Shown here piece by piece: positions 1 to 5,165 of a stretch of DNA of 5,456 bases. This DNA comes from Gemmatimonadota bacterium (GTDB lineage: Bacteria; Gemmatimonadota; Gemmatimonadetes; Longimicrobiales; Gaopeijiaceae). The translations under genes were made by a program, and so were the position numbers. Where the stretch lies: assembly GCA_016209995.1 (NCBI GenBank), contig JACQVC010000168.1, forward strand, positions 1 to 5,456. The letters are read 5' to 3'. Position 1 is the first letter of the stretch, and each line of letters starts with the position of its first letter. Below the pieces are notes generated by a model. The model ran no database searches. It was not told the DNA's origin and saw only the letters and a list, made by a program, of their open reading frames with translations.

Positions 1-162
1 AGCCACGGCCGCAGCCGTCTGCTGCCCTCTGTCGATCGGTGTGAACACATCCAGCTCGACGGCCGCGGCGAGGGCCAGCGAGCGCCGGGCGGCCCACAGG
101 TCGTCGAGAAACGCCTGCGGCGAAGGCGATCGGGTACCGCTTCGCTTCAGTGCTTTCGCCAT
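1..162 (-). CDS. SAM-dependent methyltransferase, N-terminal part (runs off left edge)
   Basis: This partial gene reads leftward from an ATG at 162-160 and is open to the window edge, giving 54 residues. The visible part contains 'DDLWAARRSLALAAAVELDVF' (split here as DDLWAARRSL and ALAAAVELDVF), about residues 20-40, followed by 'TPIDRGQQTAAAVA'. This is the helical dimerisation region that precedes the Rossmann domain in O-methyltransferase-like enzymes: helices, then a 'LDVF' turn, then a segment resembling 'TAEEIA'. The SAM-binding glycine motif would lie beyond the edge and is not seen, so neither substrate nor activity can be judged. The start is supported by a purine-rich GGGAGG just upstream. 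It overlaps no other convincing gene and is divergent from the MBL-like remnant. It could also be a member of the family that has lost its enzymatic role. The family call is fairly good and the specific function is unknown. Confidence 0.7.
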   Translation of the reverse strand, partial: MAKALKRSGTRSPSPQAFLDDLWAARRSLALAAAVELDVFTPIDRGQQTAAAVA

Positions 163-166
163 GAAT

Positions 167-172
167 CCTCCC
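167..172 (-). promoter_or_regulatory. Shine-Dalgarno site of the methyltransferase
   Basis: On the minus strand this reads GGGAGG, with four bases before the ATG at 162. The spacing is short (five to nine is more usual), but no other ATG or GTG nearby gives a better fit. The site supports the chosen start and shows the gene begins here rather than being a longer protein. Confidence 0.55.
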
Positions 173-247
173 AACGCGACACTCTCCTTGCTCCATTCCC
201 CCCGCTTCTGGAGAACGAGCGGCCAGCGGCTCGCAGCGCCCGACGTG

Positions 248-388
248 ATGGCTCGGCGGGGCGGCGATCCTGCGGCCGTGCACCTGCTGGAGTCGGTGCG
301 GGCGCTGAAGCTGCGCGTCGACACCAACGTGGGCGGCCACGGCGGCGTCGCGCCGTTTGCCAAGCTCGTGAAGGCGGCCGGGAACTGA
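248..388 (+). pseudogene. Remnant of an MBL-fold metallohydrolase C-terminus
   Basis: The last roughly 40 residues of this plus-strand frame, from 'AAVHLLESVRALKLRVDT' to 'NVGGHGGVAPFAKLVKAA', resemble the C-terminal end of MBL-fold hydrolases common in Acidobacteriota. In those proteins a helix carrying 'N(I/V)RxLKLxV' is followed by a short strand with a His-Gly pair ('xxHG') and a final 'xxLxKA' helix. No 'HxHxDH' metal-binding motif or other part of the fold is present upstream. The frame instead runs back into the divergent methyltransferase start region with no domain-like content. The left boundary given is the nearest in-frame ATG and is arbitrary. I read it as the tail of a gene whose front was lost, but a short unrelated ORF cannot be excluded. 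It ends with TGA at 386-388 and converges on the serine hydrolase gene. Confidence 0.45.
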
Positions 389-404
389 CGGGGGCGAATC
401 CGAA

Positions 405-477
405 GACCCGCCCTTACCGGTTGCAGGCGCGGCGACCTGAAGGCGGTCGAGGCGGGTCCTCCGACCGGCCTCGCCGG
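405..477. terminator. Inverted-repeat region between convergent genes, possible weak terminator
   Basis: Three overlapping pairings can be drawn here. GACCCGCC at 405-412 pairs with GGCGGGTC at 451-458. A compact hairpin at 445-466 has GGTCG pairing with CGACC, AGG with CCT, one bulged C and a five-base loop. A second hairpin at 465-477 has CCGGC pairing with GCCGG over a three-base loop. The region sits between the TGA of the plus-strand remnant and the TGA of the minus-strand serine hydrolase, where a bidirectional terminator would be expected. No T-tract follows on either strand, so intrinsic termination would be weak. In DNA this GC-rich, short hairpins also arise by chance. Confidence 0.3.
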
Positions 478-482
478 CAGTG

Positions 483-1769
483 TCAGTCGATGACCGCCTG
501 CATCACCGCGTTCTCGAACTCCGGACGCATCTCGCGCACCGGTGTTTGAATCATCAGGATGGCGACGATCTCTTCTTTGGGATCGACCCAGAAGTGCGTG
601 CCGTAGGCGCCGCTCCATCCGAAGGCGCCGTCCGACAGCCGCGAGCCGTTGGCGACCGCATGATTGAGCACGCGCACGCTCAACCCGTAGCCCTCGCCGA
701 CGGGCCGGCCGGGCAGCGTATCGGACACGTGGACCGATGCCATCTGCTCGACCGTCCGTGGGCTCAGAATGCGCGCTCCGTTCAGCTCGCCGCCGTTCAG
801 CAGCATCTGGCCGAACTTCAGATACTCTTCCGCCGTCGTCACCAGGCCGCCCGACCCCATGAAGTAGACGCGGCTCGACATCGAGTTGGGATTCGGGTTC
901 GTACGGATGCCGTTCGGCGTCAGCTGATATGCCGTGACCAACCGCGGCTCGAGCGCCTCGGTCGCGTAGAACGACACGTCGGTCATGCCGAGCGGACCGA
1001 ACAAGCGCTGGCGCAGGAACTGGTCGAACGGCATGCCCGACACGACCTCGACGATGCGGCCGAGGGCGTCGAAGCCGGCCTGAGGGCTGTAGGCCCAGCG
1101 GGAGCCCGGCTGGAACTCGAGCGCCGTCCGGCCGAGGCGCGGAATGTAGTCGGCCAGCGTGTCGCCGGGCTGCCGCGCGACCTCACGCACCGAGCTGTTG
1201 CTCATCGGGCCGCTCGCCAGCCCCGAAGTGTGCGTCAGCAGGTCGCGCACCGTGACCTCACGTTCGGTCGGCACGCGGTAGAAGCTCGGCGCCGCGGGTT
1301 CCTCCCCGTTGGTCTGCGGGGGGCCCTGGCGCGGCTGCGCCACGGCCACGGTCAGGTTCCCGAACTCGGGAATGAACTTCGAGACCGGGTCGGTGATGCG
1401 GAGCTTGCCTTCCTCCAGCATCATCAGCGTGGCGACGCCGGTGACCACCTTGGTCATCGAGGCGATGCGGAACACCGAGTCCTTCTGCATCGGCCGCTTG
1501 GTTTCCAGATCCATCGTGCCGTGCGCCTCGAAGTGCGCGATGCGCCCCCGGCGCGCGACGAGCGTCACGCCTCCGGCAATCTCGCCGGCCGCGATGTGGC
1601 GCTGCATCATGTCGCCGATGCGCGTCAGGCGCTGGGACGACAGCCCGACCTCTTCGGGCTTGGCGGTCGGAAGCGACGGCCCGGCCGCGGTCAGCGACAG
1701 ACCCGCCACCGCCGCCGCAAACACTCCGATCAGGGCCGCTTTGGTCCGGAATGGGTTGATGTGCGTCAT
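483..1769 (-). CDS. Secreted serine hydrolase, beta-lactamase / family VIII esterase-like (428 aa)
   Basis: This is a penicillin-binding-protein-like serine hydrolase of the Beta-lactamase (class C/EstB) family, likely acting in the periplasm on an ester or amide substrate that the sequence does not reveal. The N-terminus (residues 1-30, with AALIGVFAAAVAGLSL) is a Sec-type signal peptide. The mature part opens with 'KPEEVGLSSQRL', usual for the family. The catalytic S-x-x-K motif is SMTK at 104-107. 'VRDLLTHTSGL' at 174-184 is the conserved family helix and turn. The second motif appears as YSP at 227-229, where class C beta-lactamases have YxN. Near the C-terminus 'GWSGAYGTHFWVDP' (384-397) takes the place of the KTG box and resembles the W-x-G version of EstB-type esterases. 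The length is normal and no break is visible. The ATG at 1769 was chosen because AGGAGG lies nine bases upstream; an in-frame ATG at 1790 lies upstream of that site. It starts 47 bases after the orphan gene and is probably co-transcribed with it. True antibiotic hydrolysis is unlikely. Confidence 0.9.
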   Translation of the reverse strand: MTHINPFRTKAALIGVFAAAVAGLSLTAAGPSLPTAKPEEVGLSSQRLTRIGDMMQRHIAAGEIAGGVTLVARRGRIAHFEAHGTMDLETKRPMQKDSVFRIASMTKVVTGVATLMMLEEGKLRITDPVSKFIPEFGNLTVAVAQPRQGPPQTNGEEPAAPSFYRVPTEREVTVRDLLTHTSGLASGPMSNSSVREVARQPGDTLADYIPRLGRTALEFQPGSRWAYSPQAGFDALGRIVEVVSGMPFDQFLRQRLFGPLGMTDVSFYATEALEPRLVTAYQLTPNGIRTNPNPNSMSSRVYFMGSGGLVTTAEEYLKFGQMLLNGGELNGARILSPRTVEQMASVHVSDTLPGRPVGEGYGLSVRVLNHAVANGSRLSDGAFGWSGAYGTHFWVDPKEEIVAILMIQTPVREMRPEFENAVMQAVID

Positions 1770-1778
1770 GAGCTCAGA

Positions 1779-1784
1779 CCTCCT
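1779..1784 (-). promoter_or_regulatory. Shine-Dalgarno site of the serine hydrolase
   Basis: A perfect AGGAGG on the minus strand lies nine bases before the ATG at 1769-1767. It decides the start in favour of 'MTHINP' over the in-frame ATG at 1790, which lies upstream of the site. It also indicates independent ribosome loading within the two-gene transcript. Confidence 0.8.
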
Positions 1785-1816
1785 GAACATCTCGAGCGGA
1801 AGGCTCACGGCCTGCT

Positions 1817-2590
1817 CTAGGGCTGCGCGGCGACGATATGCGCCCAGTCGCGTTCGTTCTCGCAGTAGTTCTCGATGATGTCGGTGTCGGCCAGCAGCTC
1901 GAAAGGCACCGCGACCGACCACGGTTTCGTGTAGGCCTTCGGATCGTTGAACGTGAACTCGACCTCGAGATGTCCGAAGTCGAGGCGGCGGAACCGCTCG
2001 GTCACGCGCATCTCTTCGCTGCGCGGGTGCCCCGTGTCGTCCAGCCACGCCTCCGCGTTGAACCCCGTCGTCTCCACCACGCATGTGTCGCCCTCCCACC
2101 GGCCGATGGAATAGCCGAACCAGGCCGGCTGGCGATCGTTGGGGAAGCTGCGTCCGTCGGTAAAGATCTGACGGAAGTCGGTGAAGTTCTCGAACAGGAG
2201 GATGGTGAGCCCCGGCGTCTGCACGATCTTCCACGGGTAGCCGGGCACCATCATCGCCGTCGGAATGGTGTGCGGCAGGCAGCGCCCGGCGGGGCGGTCG
2301 CGTCCTTGATTGTCCTGCCGCTCCTTGAAGAGCGCCGCGGCCCACGGCGTGAATGGCGCGTCAAACCCGGCACGCCGGGCGATGTTGGTGAGAAAGCGGC
2401 CGTCCACGGCGTTCCACAACCCGTTCAGGTCGGGCTGGCCGTCGGGCAGGCGCGGCGCGGGCGCGTTCAGGTCGGGTTTGCCGTCGGCGGTGCGTGGGAC
2501 TCGGGGATCGTGGTGCTTGAGCCACTGCGCCCCTGCGGGGCTCGAAACGCTCAACAGCGCTGCCACCATCGCGGCTGCCAGCACGCGCAT
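1817..2590 (-). CDS. Secreted orphan protein of an Acidobacteriota-typical family (257 aa)
   Basis: I recognise the protein type but know no assigned function. Residues 1-21 (MRVLAAAMVAALLSVSSPAGA) form a signal peptide with a likely cleavage after AGA, before QW. A proline-rich segment with two copies of a 'DGxPDLN' motif follows (36-42 and 50-56), ending in 'GLWN'. Further conserved-looking blocks are 'RCLPHTIP' (103-110), 'KIVQTPGLTILLFE' (121-134), 'RQIFTDGRSFP' (140-150), 'GYSIGRWEGDTCVVET' (159-174), 'VTERFRRLDFGHLEVE' (196-211), 'DPKAYTKPW' (216-224) and 'ENYCENERDW' (240-249). Cysteines at 104, 170 and 243 could allow a disulfide after export. The length looks complete for the family. 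The ATG at 2590 was preferred over the one at 2605 because GGAGGT lies seven bases upstream of it and actually overlaps the earlier ATG. It is the first gene of a probable two-gene unit with the serine hydrolase, so an accessory role in the same extracytoplasmic process is possible but unproven. Confidence 0.85.
   Translation of the reverse strand: MRVLAAAMVAALLSVSSPAGAQWLKHHDPRVPRTADGKPDLNAPAPRLPDGQPDLNGLWNAVDGRFLTNIARRAGFDAPFTPWAAALFKERQDNQGRDRPAGRCLPHTIPTAMMVPGYPWKIVQTPGLTILLFENFTDFRQIFTDGRSFPNDRQPAWFGYSIGRWEGDTCVVETTGFNAEAWLDDTGHPRSEEMRVTERFRRLDFGHLEVEFTFNDPKAYTKPWSVAVPFELLADTDIIENYCENERDWAHIVAAQP
2422..2487 (-). repeat. Intragenic direct repeat, 42-base period
   Basis: Two 24-base copies, at 2422-2445 and 2464-2487, are identical except for two positions and are offset by exactly 42 bases (14 codons). 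They encode the two 'DGxPDLN' motifs in the N-terminal linker of the orphan protein. The offset keeps frame, so this looks like a duplicated linker unit rather than a mobile or regulatory repeat. Confidence 0.75.
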
Positions 2591-2597
2591 GTCCACG

Positions 2598-2603
2598 ACC
2601 TCC
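2598..2603 (-). promoter_or_regulatory. Shine-Dalgarno site of the orphan protein gene
   Basis: GGAGGT on the minus strand lies seven bases before the ATG at 2590-2588. It overlaps the alternative in-frame ATG at 2605-2603, so that upstream codon is unlikely to be the start. Using 2590 also places the signal peptide exactly at the N-terminus. Confidence 0.8.
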
Positions 2604-2658
2604 ATCGTCCCCAGAGATTGGACCGGCCCACGACGCCGGAAAACAGCAGGAATTCGAG

Positions 2659-2685
2659 CTTATACGGAAGAGGCGATGGCGGCAA
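2659..2685 (-). promoter_or_regulatory. Candidate sigma-70 type promoter for the orphan/serine hydrolase unit
   Basis: In the 216-base spacer between the efflux ORF stop (2807) and the orphan gene start (2590), the minus strand carries TATAAG at 2664-2659. A weak TTGCCG lies 15 bases upstream at 2685-2680. The spacer is shorter than the preferred 17, and the TATAAG stands out only because the surroundings are GC-rich. It lies about 70 bases before the start codon, a plausible leader length. I found no convincing operator palindrome, riboswitch or strong terminator in the rest of the spacer. Confidence 0.35.
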
Positions 2686-2806
2686 GCCCGGCCTGACCAC
2701 GACGCGATCGTACTGGGAGCCGCATTCTTCCGGCCTGCGGAGTCGGTTTGTGCAGCGAATGGGACGACGGGAGTGGAGCGCCCTGAATAGTCCAGCGTCG
2801 TGGAGC

Positions 2807-4534
2807 TTAGAGGGCGCCCCACGGGGAGGGCGGGCGGAACAGCCGCCACAGCGCGCCGGCGAACGCCTTCAGATCTTCCAGAATGACATAGCTCGTCGGC
2901 ACCAGCACGAGGGTGACGAAGGTGGCGAACATGACGCCGAAGGCCAGCGACGCCGCCATGGGAATGAGGAAGCGGGCCTGCATGCTCTTCTCGAGCAGCA
3001 GCGGCGACAACCCGGCGAACGTCGTCAGCGAGGTGAGGAGGATCGGACGGAAGCGGACGGCGCCCGCCTCGCGCACCGCCTCGCTCAGGAACATGCCCGC
3101 CTCGCGCTTCTGATTGATGAAGTGCACCATCACGAGGCTGTCGTTCACGACAACGCCCGCCAGGGCGACCATGCCGAGGAGCGACATGATGGTCAGGTTG
3201 AGCCCCAGGACCAGATGTCCCCAGAAGGCGCCGACGAGCCCGAACGGGATCGCGAGCATGATGATCACCGGCTGCACGTAGGAGCGGAGGGGCACCGCCA
3301 GCAGCGCGAAGACCATGAACATGGCGAGGAGGAACCCGCGCTGCAGGCCGCCAATCGTGTCGCGCTGCTCCGACTGCATGCCTTCGAAGGTGTAGTACAC
3401 GCCGGGGTGGCGCGCGCGCCTCGGATACCGCACCATCACGCGCACATCATCGCGATCGCGCTGGATGCGCTGTGCTTCTTCACCGTAGAACGCCTGCCGG
3501 ACCTGCCGGCCCAGGTCGGCCAGCGTGAGGCCCAGCGTTTCGGCCGCCGGCCTGATGCCGAGCTGGATCTCGCGCTTGCCCTCGCGAAACGAGTCGGCGA
3601 TGTCGTAGACCCCGGCATAGTCGGCCAGACGGGTCTTGAGATCGGCGGCAATCGATCGCAGCTCGTCGACGTCCGGCCCGGCGAACTGGACGTTCACGTC
3701 CTCGCCGGCGCTGAACATGGAGGCTTCGAAGCGGAGCTCCACCGCCTCGGCAATCGCGCCCGTCGCCGCGCGCCAGCGCTCGAGCAGGGCGTCGCTCCCC
3801 ACCGTGCGGCCCTCGGCGGGGGTGGTGATCGCCGCCGACATGCGATCGGATTCAACCGCCGGGAAGAACTCGAACACCACGAGGCCGGCCGCCAGCATGG
3901 CGCCCGTCAGGATGAGAATGGACAGGCCTACCGCCGCGGTCAGATAGCGCCAGCGCAGCGAGAACTCGAGCGAGGGCCGGTACGCCCGGTCGATCACCCA
4001 GCGGAGGGCGCCCGCGACGCGGCTCTGCAGGAAGTGCCACGGTCCAGGCCGCCGGTGGTGCACGCCCGACCGCATGTGGGACAGGTGGGCCGGCAGAATC
4101 ATCAGCGATTCGAGCAGCGAGAACAGCAGACAGGGAATGACGATGAGGGGAATGGCCCGCATGATCTTGCCCATCGTGCCGGGCACGCTGAGCAGCGGCG
4201 AGAAGGCGGCCACCGTCGTGAGCACGGCGAAGATGACCGGCACGGCGATCTCCTGCGTGCCGTCGATGGCCCCCTTCAGCCCCTGCCCATGGCGCTCCTG
4301 GTGGGTGTAGACGTTCTCGCCCACGATGATCGCGTCGTCCACCACGATGCCCAGCACGAGGATGAAAGCGAAGGGCGTGATCATGTTGAGCGTGACGTCG
4401 AAGGTCGCCGCCGTCCATGCCGGGGGAACCGGCACGCCGAGATCCGGCCGGCTCACCGGTGGTGCCGAGGCACAGCCGGCGGCCATCACGAGCATGCCAG
4501 CCAGCCAGACAACTCCCGAGCGGCTGCGCTTCAT
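2807..4534 (-). CDS. Chimeric efflux ORF: outer-membrane lipoprotein N-terminus fused to C-terminal half of RND permease (575 aa)
   Basis: Residues 1-42 look like the start of an OprM/NodT-type outer-membrane factor: a basic end, a hydrophobic stretch, a lipobox ending AAGC with Cys21, then 'RPDLGVPVPPAWTAA'. From about residue 43 the sequence is an RND (HAE-type) permease. 'FDVTLNMITPFAFILVLG' leads into 'IVVDDAIIVGENVY' (63-76), with Asp66 and Asp67 matching the proton-relay aspartates of helix 4 in AcrB. Hydrophobic segments corresponding to TM4-TM12 follow, at about 51-72, 98-115, 128-148, 199-222, 399-416, 421-443, 447-470, 495-514 and 523-549. Late hallmarks are 'GVVVNDSLVMVHFIN' and 'FRPILLTSLTTFAGLSPLLL'. 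TM1-3 and the first periplasmic loop are absent. The second loop between TM7 and TM8 is only about 175 residues instead of roughly 300. A whole permease is about 1,000-1,050 residues. The ATG overlaps the TetR stop (ATGA), so translation is probably coupled. It is unlikely to work as a pump. It is either a deletion product of an operon or an assembly join. Confidence 0.85.
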   Translation of the reverse strand: MKRSRSGVVWLAGMLVMAAGCASAPPVSRPDLGVPVPPAWTAATFDVTLNMITPFAFILVLGIVVDDAIIVGENVYTHQERHGQGLKGAIDGTQEIAVPVIFAVLTTVAAFSPLLSVPGTMGKIMRAIPLIVIPCLLFSLLESLMILPAHLSHMRSGVHHRRPGPWHFLQSRVAGALRWVIDRAYRPSLEFSLRWRYLTAAVGLSILILTGAMLAAGLVVFEFFPAVESDRMSAAITTPAEGRTVGSDALLERWRAATGAIAEAVELRFEASMFSAGEDVNVQFAGPDVDELRSIAADLKTRLADYAGVYDIADSFREGKREIQLGIRPAAETLGLTLADLGRQVRQAFYGEEAQRIQRDRDDVRVMVRYPRRARHPGVYYTFEGMQSEQRDTIGGLQRGFLLAMFMVFALLAVPLRSYVQPVIIMLAIPFGLVGAFWGHLVLGLNLTIMSLLGMVALAGVVVNDSLVMVHFINQKREAGMFLSEAVREAGAVRFRPILLTSLTTFAGLSPLLLEKSMQARFLIPMAASLAFGVMFATFVTLVLVPTSYVILEDLKAFAGALWRLFRPPSPWGAL

Positions 4535-5133
4535 GCCATCACCGCCGATCGCCGGGCCCCCGCAGGCGCTTTCATCCCCGCCGCCGCAAACCGCACGAGC
4601 GCATCGAGGACCTCTTCCGGACTGTGCGGCCGGCTGCCCTCAAACTCCGGCGGCAGCGGGCTCTCGTTCATCGTCCCGACCATCGCGCCGATGATGAACA
4701 GAATTCGCCAGCCGAGCTCGTCTGCCTCCAGATCGGGGAGGGTCCGCCGGAACGCGGATACAAACCGACGGATGACCTCGCCAAACTGCCCCAGGAGAAT
4801 CGACCGCGCCTGTGGATGGGGGTCGGAGTGAATGCGCCCCATCAGATGCAGGAACTTCGCGCTGCGGTCGTCCCTGGCCACGAACAGCCGAAAAGGCGGC
4901 TCGAGCAGCGCACGCAAGAGGACGTCGAGATCGACGGCACCGCCGGCCGTCGCGGCTTCGGCCCGATCCAGGAGCTCCAGGCGGTGACGGTTGACCGGTG
5001 CCACCCGCCGCTCGAGCACTGCAGCCAGCAGCGCGTCCTTCGAGCCGAAGTGGTAGTTCACGGCCGCCAGGTTGACCCGGGCGGCGCCCGTAATATCGCG
5101 GAGCGTCGTCGCGTCGAATCCGCGATCCGCCAA
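4531..5133 (-). CDS. TetR/AcrR-family transcriptional regulator, N-terminally truncated (200 aa as read)
   Basis: The reading frame opens at a TTG (5133) with 'ADRGFDATTLRDITGAARVN' and continues 'LAAVNYHFGSKDALLAAVLE'. This is the classic TetR helix-turn-helix (residues about 10-39) with its 'VNYHFGSKDALL' signature. The remainder is a helical ligand-binding/dimerisation domain, including 'LHLMGRIHSDPHPQARSIL' and 'DELGWRILFIIGAMVGTM'. Its style is reminiscent of PsrA- or CecR-like regulators. The usual first helix ('ILDAAxxLF' type, 15-20 residues) is missing. The expected 'AAELL' is found just upstream, but in another frame. No Shine-Dalgarno site precedes the TTG, so the gene may be crippled. 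Its TGA overlaps the ATG of the efflux ORF by four bases, the arrangement expected for a local regulator of a drug- or solvent-responsive RND operon. The family call is firm; whether it still binds DNA is doubtful. Confidence 0.8.
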   Translation of the reverse strand: MADRGFDATTLRDITGAARVNLAAVNYHFGSKDALLAAVLERRVAPVNRHRLELLDRAEAATAGGAVDLDVLLRALLEPPFRLFVARDDRSAKFLHLMGRIHSDPHPQARSILLGQFGEVIRRFVSAFRRTLPDLEADELGWRILFIIGAMVGTMNESPLPPEFEGSRPHSPEEVLDALVRFAAAGMKAPAGARRSAVMA

Positions 5134-5165
5134 GGGAGAGAGGAAAGCAGCTCGGCCGCCATCGC

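Noticed and set aside
480..1820. A 446-codon plus-strand open frame opposite the serine hydrolase.
   Set aside because: It is antisense to a gene with catalytic motifs and a perfect ribosome site. Its translation is Arg/His/Ala-rich with no recognisable fold.
1770..2345. In-frame extension of the serine hydrolase back to 2345, giving a 620-residue product.
   Set aside because: The extension overlaps the orphan gene in another frame, encodes nothing domain-like, and the signal peptide and AGGAGG site fix the start at 1769.
2740..2825. Possible terminator hairpin at the efflux ORF stop, with CGTGG (2799-2803) pairing with CCACG (2819-2823).
   Set aside because: The stem is five base pairs, spans the stop codon, and lacks a following T-run. 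It is not better than chance in this base composition.
2361..2849. A 162-codon minus-strand open frame crossing the spacer between the efflux ORF and the orphan gene.
   Set aside because: Half lies out of frame over the orphan gene. The spacer part is Ser/Arg/Pro-rich without motif, signal peptide or ribosome site.
1838..4831. A 997-codon open frame on the plus strand spanning the orphan gene, the spacer, the efflux ORF and part of the regulator.
   Set aside because: Its translation is dominated by Arg, His, Glu, Gln and Ala runs with no domain pattern, the usual look of the antisense of high-GC genes with G/C third positions. The minus strand has clear families over the same bases.
5160..5162. 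ATG at 5162 as the regulator's start (MAAELL...).
   Set aside because: This frame does not lead into the helix-turn-helix, which lies in another frame after the pyrimidine tract. It only preserves a fragment of the lost first helix.
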